Counted from the first letter of the stretch, positions 44,096-53,507 are shown. The stretch is DNA of 64,000 nucleotides from Microbacteriaceae bacterium VKM Ac-2854 (GCA_013205085.1 JABMLH010000001.1:806001-870000); one strand, 5' to 3'. The notes: generated by a model not told the origin, from the letters alone. Program-made: numbers and translations.

Positions 44096-44170
44096 CCTCA
44101 CCTCACACAGCACCACCCTTCTCAACGATGAGCGAGGCGCTCCGCCTCGACGACCCAAGGAGTAATTGCA

Positions 44171-45481
44171 ATGACGCAAACGCACATCTTCCAGAGCTCG
44201 GCCTTCTCCCGCCGCGGCTTCCTCGGACTCGCCGGAGGCGCGGCGGCCGTCGCGACCCTCGCGGCCTGCTCCGGCGGCGGTGGCGGCGGCTCGAGCTCGG
44301 GCGCGATCAAGTTCTGGGACATGCCGTGGGGTAACGCGGACTACAACCCCGCAGCGCAGAAGATCGCCGAAGCCTACAAGCCCGCCAGCGGCATGCTCGG
44401 GGCCGAGTACCAGGTCATCCAGTGGAACAACTTCACCCAGACCTTCTCCTCGGCGATCGCCTCGAAGACCGGCCCCGCCGTGTCGACCGGTGGTGGCTTC
44501 CAGGCGTTCCAGTACGCCGAGCAGGGTGCCATCGCCTACGCCGACGACCTGCTGGACACCTTCAAGACCGAGGGCATCTACGACGACTTCCTGCCCGGTG
44601 TCGTCGACCCGTTCAAGACCAAGGACGGCTACGCGGCCGTGCCGAACATGATCGACATGCGCATCTGGTGGTACCGCAAGTCGGTCTTCGACGAGCTGGG
44701 CCTCACCCTGCCGACCACCTGGGAGGAGTACCTCGCCACCGGGAAGACGCTCGCGTCGAAGGGCTACTTCGCCTACGGCATCGGCGCCGGCGCCGGCAAC
44801 AACATCGGCGCCCACTCGATGGTCGTGATGATGATCAACAACGGCGGCGGTCTGTTCAACGCGAACAACGAACTCGACTGCGCGACCGACCGCAACATCG
44901 AGACGATGGACTTCATCAAGGAACTCGCCAACGAGAAGATCATCGACCCCGCCTCGATCTCCTACACGATCGACAACGGTCGGGAGCAGTGGAAGTCCGG
45001 CAAGGTCGCCATGGGCATCAGCACCCCCGGCCTGAACGACGACATCGGAGACACCGCGGACGACGTGCTCGTCGCCAGCCCGCTGGCCGGCCTGCACGGC
45101 GACGTCGGCACCCTGCAGTTCCTGAACAACATGATGATGTACACGAACACCCCCTCGCAGGAGTCGAGCGAGGCGTTCATGACGTACTGGTTCAAGAGCT
45201 ACGGCGACCTGTGGAAGCAGCGCCTCATCCCCGCCCTGCCCGTGCTCAAGTCGGTCATCGCCCTGCCGGAGTTCCAGGAGAACGCGCAGAAGGTCAAGGT
45301 CGTGAACGAGTGGCAGCCCATCGCCAAGACCTACGCCGCCCAGGGCGACACGGTCGACGCGAAGATCGCCGCGATCGACGGCGGCCAGGCGCTGAACGAG
45401 TTCACCCAGACGATCCTCGGCGGCAAGGCCGACTCGAAGACCGCGCTCGAGAAGCTCCAGAAGGACATCGAAGCCCTGTAG
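44171..45481 (+). CDS. Sugar ABC transporter substrate-binding lipoprotein
   Basis: A 436-residue family 1 sugar-binding protein. The N-terminus combines a Tat-type motif (FSRRGFLGL, R14-R15) with a lipobox LAAC (C33), so it is probably exported folded and anchored by lipid. IKFWDMPWGNADYNP and WWYRKSVFDELGLTLPTTWEEYLATGKTLA are typical of extracellular sugar-binding proteins. AAGGAG lies before the ATG at 44171. It feeds the two permeases that follow; the ATPase is not in the operon and is probably a shared MsmK-type subunit elsewhere. Confidence 0.93.
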   Translation: MTQTHIFQSSAFSRRGFLGLAGGAAAVATLAACSGGGGGGSSSGAIKFWDMPWGNADYNPAAQKIAEAYKPASGMLGAEYQVIQWNNFTQTFSSAIASKTGPAVSTGGGFQAFQYAEQGAIAYADDLLDTFKTEGIYDDFLPGVVDPFKTKDGYAAVPNMIDMRIWWYRKSVFDELGLTLPTTWEEYLATGKTLASKGYFAYGIGAGAGNNIGAHSMVVMMINNGGGLFNANNELDCATDRNIETMDFIKELANEKIIDPASISYTIDNGREQWKSGKVAMGISTPGLNDDIGDTADDVLVASPLAGLHGDVGTLQFLNNMMMYTNTPSQESSEAFMTYWFKSYGDLWKQRLIPALPVLKSVIALPEFQENAQKVKVVNEWQPIAKTYAAQGDTVDAKIAAIDGGQALNEFTQTILGGKADSKTALEKLQKDIEAL

Positions 45482-45554
45482 GCGCGCTTCCGGTGGCGCC
45501 CCGCCCCTCGGTGGGGCGCCCCGGAACCGTCCGTGATCGGAACGGATTCCACTC

Positions 45555-46520
45555 ATGACAACCACTGCGTCGCCGACGAAGGCGATCTCCCGAGCGGCGA
45601 GGGGTGTCGGCAGCGCCGGCACCGGCTCCTCGCGCCCGCCCCGCCGCAGGACCATCGCGTCCCGCGGCTCGCTGACCCTGCTGCTGCTGATCGCACCCTC
45701 GGTCTTCCTGCTCATCCTGATCAACGCCTATCCCGTCGTCTACGCGGCGATCCAGTCGGTGCACGACGGATCCCTCATCGCGACCGGCGAGTTCGTCGGC
45801 ATCCAGAACTTCATCGACGTGCTGTCGGCGGAGCCGTTCTGGAAGGCCACCGGATTCACGCTCGTCTTCACCCTCGTCGGCGTCTTCGGCTCGTGGCTGC
45901 TGGGCCTCGGCCTCGCCCTGCTGCTGCGCACGCGCATCCCGGCGGGCGGCGTCTTCAAGGTGCTGCTGCTGCTGCCGTGGATCGTGCCCGTTGTGGTGTC
46001 CTCGACCGCGTGGAACTGGCTGGTCGCCACTCCCGACTCGCCGCTGCCGACGATCTGGCGCTCGCTCGGTTGGGGCACCCCGCTGTTCCTGGCCGACCCG
46101 ACGCTGGCCGCGATCACGGTGTGCATCTTCAAGGTCTGGGTGTCGTTCCCGTTCATGATGATGATGACCGCCTCGGCGCTCGCCTCGGTGGATGAGAACG
46201 TCTACGAGGCGTCGAACATGGACGGCGCGAACAAGTGGCAGCAGTTCACCGGCATCACGCTGCCGCTGATCGCCCGCTCCACCTACATCTCGTGGATCCT
46301 GATGACGATCTTCTGCGTCAACGACTTCCCGACGATCTACCTGCTCACCGGTGGTGGCCCGGTCGACGCGACGACCTCGCTCGTCGTTCTCGCGTACCGC
46401 ACCGTTTTCCAGAACTTCCAGACCGGACCCGGCATCGCGATCGCGTTCATCATGACCGCCACCCTCGTGGTCGTCTCCGTGATCCTGTACCGCCAGATCA
46501 GAAAGTCGGCCGTCGAATGA
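45555..46520 (+). CDS. Sugar ABC transporter permease, MalF/UgpA type
   Basis: A 321-residue permease with a cytoplasmic N-terminal tail of about 35 residues and six helices. The coupling loop is EASNMDGANKWQQFTGITLPLI near 220. Typical of UgpA-like components. It overlaps the next permease gene by four bases (ATGA) and forms a heterodimer with it. Confidence 0.93.
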   Translation: MTTTASPTKAISRAARGVGSAGTGSSRPPRRRTIASRGSLTLLLLIAPSVFLLILINAYPVVYAAIQSVHDGSLIATGEFVGIQNFIDVLSAEPFWKATGFTLVFTLVGVFGSWLLGLGLALLLRTRIPAGGVFKVLLLLPWIVPVVVSSTAWNWLVATPDSPLPTIWRSLGWGTPLFLADPTLAAITVCIFKVWVSFPFMMMMTASALASVDENVYEASNMDGANKWQQFTGITLPLIARSTYISWILMTIFCVNDFPTIYLLTGGGPVDATTSLVVLAYRTVFQNFQTGPGIAIAFIMTATLVVVSVILYRQIRKSAVE

Positions 46521-47395
46521 CCACCACCTCGATCCTGCACGCGAACGTGCAGGCCAAGCCCAAGCGGGCGAAGAACGTCAAGTCCGACAAGGGCCTCAAG
46601 GGCCAGTGGTGGCGCTTCCTGCTCATCCTGGTCGTCACCGCGGTCATCCTGGTGCCGGTCTCGGTCACCTTCGTGCTCTCGGTCACCCCGGGTCTGGGCT
46701 CGACGGCGACCGGATTCACGCTGGACAACTTCGGCTACATCTTCACCTCCACGGCGACGATGACCTGGCTGGGCAACTCGCTCGCCGTCGCGATCGCCAC
46801 GGTGATCGTGTCGGTCGCTGTCGCGGCTCCGGCCGGCTACGTGCTCTCCCGCGGCCGCTCGAAGCTGGTCTCCGGCTACTCGCTGCTGCTTTTCGTGGTG
46901 CAGTCGCTGCCGATCATCACTTCGGTGATCCCGCTGTTCATCCTGTTCGCGAACTTCGGCCTCGTCGACAACCTGATCGGCATCGGCATCATCTACGTCG
47001 GAAGTTCGATGTCGGTGGCGACGTGGATGATGGCGGCGTACTTCGACTCCATCCCGATCTCGCTGGAGGAGGCGGCCTGGATCGACGGCGCCTCCGTCTT
47101 CGGCGGCTTCGTGCGGGTCGTGCTGCGCAACTCCCTCCCCGGCGTGCTGTCCACCGCGATCTTCACGTTCCTGCTGGCCTGGAACGACTACCTCGTCGCG
47201 ATCGTGTTCCTGCGCTCCACCGAGACGTTCACGCTGCCGATGGGCCTGCAGTCCTTCTTCCAGCAGAACGCCACCGACTGGGGCTCGGTCATGGCCGTCG
47301 CCGTGGTCATGATGCTCCCGCCCGTGCTCGTGTTCGCCTTCCTGAACAAGTACTTCTCGGTCGGCGGCATCGGCGGCTCGCTCGCCGGGCGGTAA
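46517..47395 (+). CDS. Sugar ABC transporter permease, MalG/UgpE type
   Basis: A 292-residue permease with six helices and the coupling loop EEAAWIDGASVFGGFVRVVL near 195. The N-terminal 35 residues are Lys-rich and cytoplasmic. It is the last gene of the operon; a GATCCATCC-type palindrome follows 14 bases after the stop codon. Substrate is unknown but should match the dehydrogenase of the operon. Confidence 0.93.
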   Translation: MTTTSILHANVQAKPKRAKNVKSDKGLKGQWWRFLLILVVTAVILVPVSVTFVLSVTPGLGSTATGFTLDNFGYIFTSTATMTWLGNSLAVAIATVIVSVAVAAPAGYVLSRGRSKLVSGYSLLLFVVQSLPIITSVIPLFILFANFGLVDNLIGIGIIYVGSSMSVATWMMAAYFDSIPISLEEAAWIDGASVFGGFVRVVLRNSLPGVLSTAIFTFLLAWNDYLVAIVFLRSTETFTLPMGLQSFFQQNATDWGSVMAVAVVMMLPPVLVFAFLNKYFSVGGIGGSLAGR

Positions 47396-47408
47396 CGCCC
47401 GCGTCGCG

Positions 47409-47471
47409 GATCCATCCGACGAAATCGTCCCTCCGGAGGCTCTCCGGAGGGACGATTCTGTCGGATGGATC
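47409..47471. repeat. GATCCATCCGAC palindrome, copy 1
   Basis: The arms GATCCATCCGAC...CTCCGGAG (from 47409) and their complement (to 47471) match over about 30 bases with two mismatches. The second copy at 48457-48519 lies on the other side of nuclease-like gene 4, so the two enclose that gene and its TGTGGATAA box. Confidence 0.9.
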
Positions 47472-47486
47472 GAGGCGAACGGGGCC

Positions 47487-47495
47487 TGTGGATAA
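47487..47495 (-). promoter_or_regulatory. TTATCCACA box (inverted) upstream of nuclease-like gene 4
   Basis: TGTGGATAA is the exact complement of TTATCCACA. It ends 39 bases before the ATG at 47535, against 51-52 in the other three genes. Orientation and spacing both differ, the latter by about one helical turn. Confidence 0.6.
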
Positions 47496-47534
47496 GTTCT
47501 GCGGCGGCTGTACCGCGTGGGGCACACTCGGCGG

Positions 47535-48452
47535 ATGCCGAGCCGTGTCCCTCTCCCCGACGATCTCGCAGGCGCGCCGTTCCTGGTCCGGGATGCCCGC
47601 CTGACTCCGGCCCGCCTGCGCGGGCCCGACCTGCTGGCCCCGTTCCACGGCGTGCGAACGACGGATCACGACGCGTCACTGGAGGCGCTCGCTCGCGCCC
47701 TGATGCCCGTGCTGAGCGAGCGGATGCTGTTCAGCCATGAGACGGCGGCCCGATTGCGCGGCCTGCATCTGCCGGAACGCGCCGACGACGAGCCGCTGCA
47801 CGTCGCCGTCCGAGCGCCCGCACGGGCCCTCCGGCGTCGGGGCGTGTCGGGCCACGCGTTCACGGATCCGCGCGTGCGCGGCATCCTGCGTCGCGGTTTC
47901 CCGATGACGGACCCGGCGTCGACCTTCTGCCACCTCGCGCAGAGTCTGTCGCTGGAGGACCTCGTCGCCGTCGGCGATCAGCTCCTGCGGACCCCCGTCT
48001 ATCAGGACCCGCGCGACCCGCGCCCGTGGGTCGCACTCGCTGCACTTCGCGATCGGGTCCACACCTACACCGGCCCCGGCGCGATCGCGGCCCGCGCCGC
48101 CGTCGACCTCGTTCGTGACGGCCCCGAATCCCGACAGGAATCGCGGCTGCGGCTCGTGCTGCTGGCCGACGGCCTGCCGGAACCCGAGCTCAACGTGGAC
48201 GTGTTCGATCGGCGCGACGAACACGTCGCCCGCCTGGACCTGTACTACCGAACCGGCCGCGTGGGAGTTGAATACGACGGCGGCCAGCACGGCGAGCTGG
48301 CGCAATGGGCGAAGCATGCACGCCGCCTCGATGACCTCGCCGCACTCGGCGTCCGCGTCGTTCGCATTACCGGGGACGAGTTCATCCCGCGCCCCTCCGC
48401 CTCGGTGGCCCGGGTCCGTCGCGCACTGCTCGAGCGCGGCTGGCGACCGTGA
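47535..48452 (+). CDS. Putative nuclease 4: divergent DUF559-like protein
   Basis: A 305-residue protein related to, but more distant from, the three nuclease-like paralogues. The N-terminal part (LTPARLRGPDLLAPFHGVRT, FSHETAARLRGLHLP) matches a common actinobacterial DUF559-associated type rather than the AbiEi-like helix. The C-terminal part keeps acidic residues in the nuclease pattern: ESRLR, ARLDLYY, GVEYDGGQH. The ATG at 47535 is chosen because the frame upstream to GTG 47517 lacks a ribosome site. It stands alone between two copies of one palindrome. Confidence 0.8.
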   Translation: MPSRVPLPDDLAGAPFLVRDARLTPARLRGPDLLAPFHGVRTTDHDASLEALARALMPVLSERMLFSHETAARLRGLHLPERADDEPLHVAVRAPARALRRRGVSGHAFTDPRVRGILRRGFPMTDPASTFCHLAQSLSLEDLVAVGDQLLRTPVYQDPRDPRPWVALAALRDRVHTYTGPGAIAARAAVDLVRDGPESRQESRLRLVLLADGLPEPELNVDVFDRRDEHVARLDLYYRTGRVGVEYDGGQHGELAQWAKHARRLDDLAALGVRVVRITGDEFIPRPSASVARVRRALLERGWRP

Positions 48453-48456
48453 CGCG

Positions 48457-48519
48457 GATCCATCCGACATAATCGTCCCTCCCGTGCTGCGCGGGAGAGT
48501 TGATTTCGTCGGATGGATC
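48457..48519. repeat. GATCCATCCGAC palindrome, copy 2
   Basis: GATCCATCCGACATAATC (from 48457) pairs with GATTTCGTCGGATGGATC (to 48519), with a CTCCCG/CGGGAG inner stem. It begins five bases after the stop of nuclease-like gene 4. Outer sequences are identical to copy 1 while the loop differs. Confidence 0.9.
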
Positions 48520-48664
48520 TGCACTCGGCGGCCTAGCAGGTCGCGTGCGGCGGGATCAATGCCCTCGTGACGGATTGTGTCCTGGATCGCCGGGCTATAG
48601 AAAGGAGTGGTTAGACTTTCTAACGTTCGGCACCGATGCCGACGCAGACGAGCCGGGGGGCACG

Positions 48665-49576
48665 ATGGCTGAGATCACGGGGGTGGCCGCGCAGGACGCG
48701 GCGCACACCATCGAGGGGCGTTACCTGCTCATCGAGCACCTGGCGCGCGGGGGTTCCTCCGACGTCTACCGGGCGCGCGACCTGCGGCTCGGCCGCCCCG
48801 TCGCGGTGAAGATCTTCCGCACCGGCGCCGACACGCACAACGAGCGGATGCGGCGCGAGCGCGAGATCCGGATGCTCACCGACCTGCAGCATCCGTCGAT
48901 CGTGGGCATCTACGACACCGGCACGGTTCTCGTCGACGGCCAGGAGCGCCAGTACCTCACGATGGAACTGCTCGACGCCGGATTCGCCGGGGAGTCGGAG
49001 CCGACTCGGATCGCCGCCATCGGCCAGCAGATCGCGCGGGCACTCACCGCCGTGCACGCGCACGGCTACGTGCACCGCGACGTGAAGCCCGAGAACATCC
49101 TGGTGCGCGCGGGTGATGCTCCGGTCGCGAAGCTCGCCGATTTCGGGGTCGCCCACATGATCGACGGCGCGCGGCTCACCGGGGTCGATCTTCTCGTCGG
49201 CACCGCCGGGTACCTCAGCCCCGAGCAGGTCCGCGGCGGCGAGATCGGGCCGCGCAGCGACGTCTACTCGCTCGGCCTCGTGCTGCTGGAGGCGTTGACC
49301 GGCCACCCGGAGTACACCGGCCCCGCGCTGGAGGTGGCCGTGCAACGGCTGCACCGAGCCCCCGTGCTGCCGCGCAGCCTGCCGCGCGCATGGCGTTCGC
49401 TGCTCGCGGCGATGCTCGAATCGGAGCCCTCGCGGCGACCGACCGCGGAGGCTGTCGCGGACCGGCTGGGTCGGATCCGTTCGCACCGTCCCGCGTGGCG
49501 CGTCCCCGCGTTCGCGCTCATCCTGGCCACCGGGGTGGGTACCGGCCTCGCGGTCGGCGCCAGCCAGCCGTGGTGA
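48665..49576 (+). CDS. Serine/threonine protein kinase with C-terminal membrane helix
   Basis: A 303-residue Hanks-type kinase: glycine loop LARGGSSDVYRA, the VAVK lysine (about residue 42), catalytic HRDVKPEN, DFG and the APE-like SPEQ in GTAGYLSPEQ. The last ~25 residues (VPAFALILATGVGTGLAVGA) form one membrane helix with almost nothing outside, so it lacks the PASTA or sensor domain of PknB-like kinases. Upstream are small inverted repeats (AGAAAG/CTTTCT, 48599-48621). The small gene at 49626 follows. Substrates are unknown. Confidence 0.93.
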   Translation: MAEITGVAAQDAAHTIEGRYLLIEHLARGGSSDVYRARDLRLGRPVAVKIFRTGADTHNERMRREREIRMLTDLQHPSIVGIYDTGTVLVDGQERQYLTMELLDAGFAGESEPTRIAAIGQQIARALTAVHAHGYVHRDVKPENILVRAGDAPVAKLADFGVAHMIDGARLTGVDLLVGTAGYLSPEQVRGGEIGPRSDVYSLGLVLLEALTGHPEYTGPALEVAVQRLHRAPVLPRSLPRAWRSLLAAMLESEPSRRPTAEAVADRLGRIRSHRPAWRVPAFALILATGVGTGLAVGASQPW

Positions 49577-49625
49577 CCGACCCGCCGTCCGCTGCGTCCA
49601 TCCGCCCGGCACGAAGGAGTGAATC

Positions 49626-49862
49626 ATGAGCATCGATCAGGCCGTCCATCCGTCGCACACCACCATCGACGTGGTGGGGCTGCGCGAACTCGTGCTGCTG
49701 AGCTTCCGCATCGACCACGACCGCAGCGCTTCCCGCGCCCTCGACGCCGAGCGCGACACCCTCATCCAGCGCCTCGGCCGCGGCCCGCGCCCCTACACCC
49801 ACGAGCAACTCGCCCTCGCCGCCGGCCTCCGCATCGAGCACGTCGCCCGCCTGCTCGGCTGA
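49626..49862 (+). CDS. Small uncharacterised protein downstream of the kinase
   Basis: A 78-residue protein with a good ribosome site (GAAGGAG, eight bases before ATG). I do not recognise the family. Residues 14-50 look helical, and the C-terminal 22 (YTHEQLALAAGLRIEHVARL) have a helix-turn-helix-like pattern. It is 49 bases from the kinase and on the same strand, so it may be a substrate or regulator of it; this is a guess. Confidence 0.65.
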   Translation: MSIDQAVHPSHTTIDVVGLRELVLLSFRIDHDRSASRALDAERDTLIQRLGRGPRPYTHEQLALAAGLRIEHVARLLG

Positions 49863-49890
49863 GCGCGCGCCGCGCCCTTCCGTGAATCTC

Positions 49891-50014
49891 CGCGAAATTT
49901 CGCGAGATTCGGTGCTGCGGACGACGTGCCGTGCCGCGGCGAGGCACCTCGTCCGCGGCACGGCATCTCGCAACCGGGCCCCTGCCGAAACAGCGAATCT
50001 CGCGAAATTTCGCG
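49891..50014. repeat. CGCGAAATTTCGCG-type palindromic element, copy 2
   Basis: CGCGAAATTTCGCGAGATTC plus one base (49891-49911) pairs with 49994-50014, the same arm as at 16391. The interior repeats CGGACGACGTGCC / GGCACCTCGTCCG. It fills the convergent junction between the small kinase-linked gene and putA. Confidence 0.9.
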
Positions 50015-50039
50015 ACGTCACGCGACGCGCGCGTCGCCG

Positions 50040-53000
50040 CTAGAGCAGGCCGGCCGTCAGGCCGTTCGGGGTGCCGAAGCGGTGCGCCGTGATGCTGACG
50101 GCCTGCTCGCGCAGGAAGGGCAGCAGCTCGACCCGGCCCGACTCGGTCACCGGCTCGGCGTAGACCGCCAGGTCGGGGCGACCGTCGGTCGCCGCCGCCA
50201 CCGAGGCCGCGGGAGCGCCGATGAGTCGCAGCCGCCCCCGCAGCGAGCCCACGGACCGCAGCCAACGCGCATCCGACTCGACCTTCGCGTCGACTCCGGG
50301 TACCGCCACGGCGGACGAGACGCGCACCGGCGCCTGCGCCAGCGTCGCGGCCGCGAGCACGCGCACCAGTTCGGCGGGCTCCGCACCCTCGGCCAGCCGG
50401 ATCCGCACCGGCTCGAGCACCGGCAGGTAGCGGAACACATTGCGCTCCGCGGCGAGCCCCGAGATGTCGCTCGGCGTGCCGAAGCGCTCGGACCAGGCGG
50501 CCGCGTCACTGCGCGCGGCCCGCAGCAGCGACTCCGACGCCAGGCCGCTCGCCTCGATGAATCGAGAGACCGCATCCGTCACTGCGCCCGTCGCGGTGGC
50601 CGGACGCGTCCGCCACGAGCCGAGCCCCACCAGATAGTTCGGACCGCCCGCCTTCGTCCCGGCGCCCACGGCCGACTTCTTCCAGCCGCCGAACGGCTGA
50701 CGGCGCACGATCGCGCCGGTGATGCCTCGGTTCACGTAGAGATTGCCGGCCTGGATGCGGGAGAGCCAGGTGTCGATCTCGCGGGGGTCGAGCGCGTGCA
50801 GACCCGAGGTGAGGCCGTAGTCGACGTCGTTCGCGATGGCGATCGCCTCCTCCAGCGTCGCCGCCGTCATCACGCCGAGCACCGGCCCGAAGTACTCGGT
50901 GCGGTGGAAGGCGGAGCCGCGGGCGACACCGGAGCGGATGCCCGGAGTCCAGAGGGTCTCGCCGCGCTGCTCCGGCCGCAGCAGCCAGCGCTCGCCGGCG
51001 CCGAGTTCGGTGAGACCCGAGAGCAGCTTGCCCTGGGCGGGCTCGATGATCGGCCCCATCTGCGTCGCCGGGTCGCTCGGGTAGCCGACGGTGAGCGAGG
51101 CGGCGGCGTCGAGCAGCTGGTTGCGGAAGCGATCCGACGTGGCGACGGACCCGACGAGGATCACCAGCGACGCGGCGGAGCACTTCTGCCCGGCGTGCCC
51201 GAAGGCGGAGGAGACCACGTCCTTCACGGCGAGGTCGAGATCTGCGGAGGGCGTGACGATGATGGCGTTCTTGCCGCTGGTCTCGGCCAGCAACGGGAGG
51301 TCGGGACGGAAGGAGCGGAACAGCTCGGCCGTCTCGTACGCGCCGGTCAGGATGACCCGATCAACGGTTTCGTGCGCGATCAGCTGCGCACCGAGCGTGT
51401 GCTCGGAGACCTGCAGCAGCGTGAGCACCTCGCGCGGCACCCCGGCGGACCAGAGTGCCTCCGCGATCACGGCGCCGCAACGCTGGGTGAGACCGGCGGG
51501 CTTGAGCACCGCGGCGGAGCCGGCGGCGAGCGCGGCGAGCACCGAGCCGGCCGGGATCGCGACGGGGAAGTTCCACGGCGGGGTCACCAGGGTGAGCCGG
51601 GCCGGCACGAAGCTCGCGCCGTCGACATCGTCCAACTCGCGGGCGAGCTCGCCGTAGTAGTGCGCGAAGTCGATCGCCTCCGAGACCTCGGGGTCGGCCT
51701 GGTCGATCGTCTTGCCGGCCTCGGCGGCCATGACCTCCAGGAACTGCGCGCGGCGCGCCTCCAGTTCGTCGCCGACGCGGTGCAGGATGCTGGCGCGCTC
51801 GGCGCCGGACCTGGCGCCCCACGCGGCGCCGGCGGCCGACGCAGCGGCGAGGATCCGGTCCAGCTCTGCGCGGTCCGTCACCGTTGCCGCCGCGATCGTG
51901 TCGACGCCGAGCGTGCTCCGGGTCGCCCGGTCCAGGATCGCCCGCGCCCACTGCCGGTTCGCAGCGACCGACGCATCCGTGTCCGGGGTGTTCTCGAAGA
52001 GCCCGTCGCGGGAGCGCTCGACCGCTGCGAAACGGTCGGCTACGCGGTGCGCCGGAGGGATGGAGGCATCCAACTCGGCCAGCGAGGCCAGGAACCGTCG
52101 CTTCTCCCGCTCGAACAGGGCCTCGTTCTGCGACAGTTCGAACACGGCGCTCATGAAGTTGTCCTGCGAGGCGCCCTCCTCCAAGCGGCGGATCAGGTAC
52201 GCGATCGCCACGTCGAATTCGGCGGGCGAGACCACCGGGGTGTACAGCAGCAGGCTGCCGACCTCGCGGCGCACCGCCTCCGCCTGGCCCTGCGCCATGC
52301 CGAGCAGCATCTCGAACTCGATGCCGCCGCGGGCACCGCGTTCGCCGGCGAGCAGCCAGGCGTAAGCGATGTCGAACAGGTTGTGCCCGGCGACGCCGAG
52401 GCGCACGTTCTGCACCCGCTCGGGCGTGAGGGCGTAGTCGAGCACACGCTTGTAGTTGGTGTCGGAATCCTGCTTCGTGTTCCACGTCGCCAGCGGCCAG
52501 CCGTGCACCTCGGCCTCGACCTGCTCCATCGGCAGGTTCGCGCCCTTCACGATGCGGACCTTGATACCGGCGCCGCCGCAGGCCCGGCGCGCGGCCGACC
52601 ACTCCTGCAGGCGGATCATCGCGGCGAGCGCATCCGGCAGGTAGGCCTGCAGCACGATGCCGGCCTCGAGGTGCAGGAATTCGGGGCGGTCGAGCAGCTG
52701 CGTGAAGACCGCGATGGTGAGGTCGAGGTCCTTGTATTCCTCCATGTCGAGGTTGATGAACTTCGCCGGGCTGGACGAGGCGGCCTTCGCGAACAGCGGA
52801 GCGAGCTGCAGAGCGATATCGGCGACGGCCTCATCGAAAGCCCACGGGTTGTGCGGAGCCACGGTGGCGGAGACCTTGATGCTGACGTAGTCGACGTCGG
52901 AGCGTTCGAGCAGCCGGTGGGTGCCCGCGAGTCGGCGGCCGGCCTCGCGCTCGCCGAGCACGGCCTCGCCGAGCAGGTTCAGGTTCAGTCGGATTCCCTC

Positions 53001-53432
53001 GCCGCGGATCTTCGCGATGGCCGGGCCGAGCTTCGCATCCGTCGCGTCCACGATCAGGTGGCCGACCATCTCGCGCAGCACCCGGCGCGCGATCGGCACG
53101 ACAACGCCGGGCAGGATGGGGGCGAGGGCTCCGCCGAGGCGCACGGCGGCGCGCATCGGCGCCGGCAGGAAGGCGGGCACGTCGGGAGCGATCGCCTTGA
53201 GGGTCTGCGCGGCGACCGCGAGGTCCTCCGGGCGGACAACGCCGTCGACGAAGCCGACCGTGAACGCGAGGCCCTTCGGATCCTTGAGCACACCGGCGAG
53301 TTGGGCGCCGGAGGCATCGACGCGGTGCCCCTCGGCCTCGACGAGCCAGCGGCGCACGAGCGCGACGGTGCGCGCGGCGAGGTCGCCGTCGGTGCTGGGT
53401 GCGGGGGCGGAGGCTGCGGCGAGATCGGTCAT
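50040..53432 (-). CDS. putA: Bifunctional proline dehydrogenase / glutamate-semialdehyde dehydrogenase
   Basis: A 1130-residue PutA. Residues about 60-430 are the FAD-dependent proline dehydrogenase barrel (RLNLNLLGEAVLGEREAGRR, DYVSIKVSA, AYLPDA). Residues about 490-970 are the NAD-dependent aldehyde dehydrogenase (PWNFPVAIPAGS, LAETSGKNAIIV, catalytic Cys in GHAGQKCSAASL). It oxidises proline to glutamate through pyrroline-5-carboxylate with channelling. No N-terminal ribbon-helix-helix is present, so it is not its own repressor. The divergent LysR gene with a palindrome between them is the likely control. RocD feeds the same semialdehyde. Confidence 0.95.
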   Translation of the reverse strand: MTDLAAASAPAPSTDGDLAARTVALVRRWLVEAEGHRVDASGAQLAGVLKDPKGLAFTVGFVDGVVRPEDLAVAAQTLKAIAPDVPAFLPAPMRAAVRLGGALAPILPGVVVPIARRVLREMVGHLIVDATDAKLGPAIAKIRGEGIRLNLNLLGEAVLGEREAGRRLAGTHRLLERSDVDYVSIKVSATVAPHNPWAFDEAVADIALQLAPLFAKAASSSPAKFINLDMEEYKDLDLTIAVFTQLLDRPEFLHLEAGIVLQAYLPDALAAMIRLQEWSAARRACGGAGIKVRIVKGANLPMEQVEAEVHGWPLATWNTKQDSDTNYKRVLDYALTPERVQNVRLGVAGHNLFDIAYAWLLAGERGARGGIEFEMLLGMAQGQAEAVRREVGSLLLYTPVVSPAEFDVAIAYLIRRLEEGASQDNFMSAVFELSQNEALFEREKRRFLASLAELDASIPPAHRVADRFAAVERSRDGLFENTPDTDASVAANRQWARAILDRATRSTLGVDTIAAATVTDRAELDRILAAASAAGAAWGARSGAERASILHRVGDELEARRAQFLEVMAAEAGKTIDQADPEVSEAIDFAHYYGELARELDDVDGASFVPARLTLVTPPWNFPVAIPAGSVLAALAAGSAAVLKPAGLTQRCGAVIAEALWSAGVPREVLTLLQVSEHTLGAQLIAHETVDRVILTGAYETAELFRSFRPDLPLLAETSGKNAIIVTPSADLDLAVKDVVSSAFGHAGQKCSAASLVILVGSVATSDRFRNQLLDAAASLTVGYPSDPATQMGPIIEPAQGKLLSGLTELGAGERWLLRPEQRGETLWTPGIRSGVARGSAFHRTEYFGPVLGVMTAATLEEAIAIANDVDYGLTSGLHALDPREIDTWLSRIQAGNLYVNRGITGAIVRRQPFGGWKKSAVGAGTKAGGPNYLVGLGSWRTRPATATGAVTDAVSRFIEASGLASESLLRAARSDAAAWSERFGTPSDISGLAAERNVFRYLPVLEPVRIRLAEGAEPAELVRVLAAATLAQAPVRVSSAVAVPGVDAKVESDARWLRSVGSLRGRLRLIGAPAASVAAATDGRPDLAVYAEPVTESGRVELLPFLREQAVSITAHRFGTPNGLTAGLL

Positions 53433-53490
53433 GCGATGAGTATCGTTGGCCGCAACACTTCAGAAGAAGTGGCTCTTTCTAACTGATACG

Positions 53491-53507
53491 CATCAGCTCA
53501 GCTGATG
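53491..53507. promoter_or_regulatory. Palindrome between putA and the LysR regulator
   Basis: CATCAGCT-C-AGCTGATG is a perfect 17-bp palindrome, 16 bases before the LysR start (53524) and 58 bases from the putA start. It fits a LysR-type binding site. Confidence 0.7.

Noticed and set aside
47409-48519. Insertion sequence around nuclease-like gene 4
   Set aside because: The flanking palindromes are not terminal inverted repeats in the IS sense, there is no transposase motif and no clear target-site duplication.
49926-53486. Very long open frame on the strand opposite putA
   Set aside because: It mirrors putA codon by codon in GC-rich DNA, has Arg/Gly/Ala-biased composition and no recognisable motif. 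Similar long frames opposite other genes (for example 19187-21841 and 26975-29026) were rejected for the same reason.
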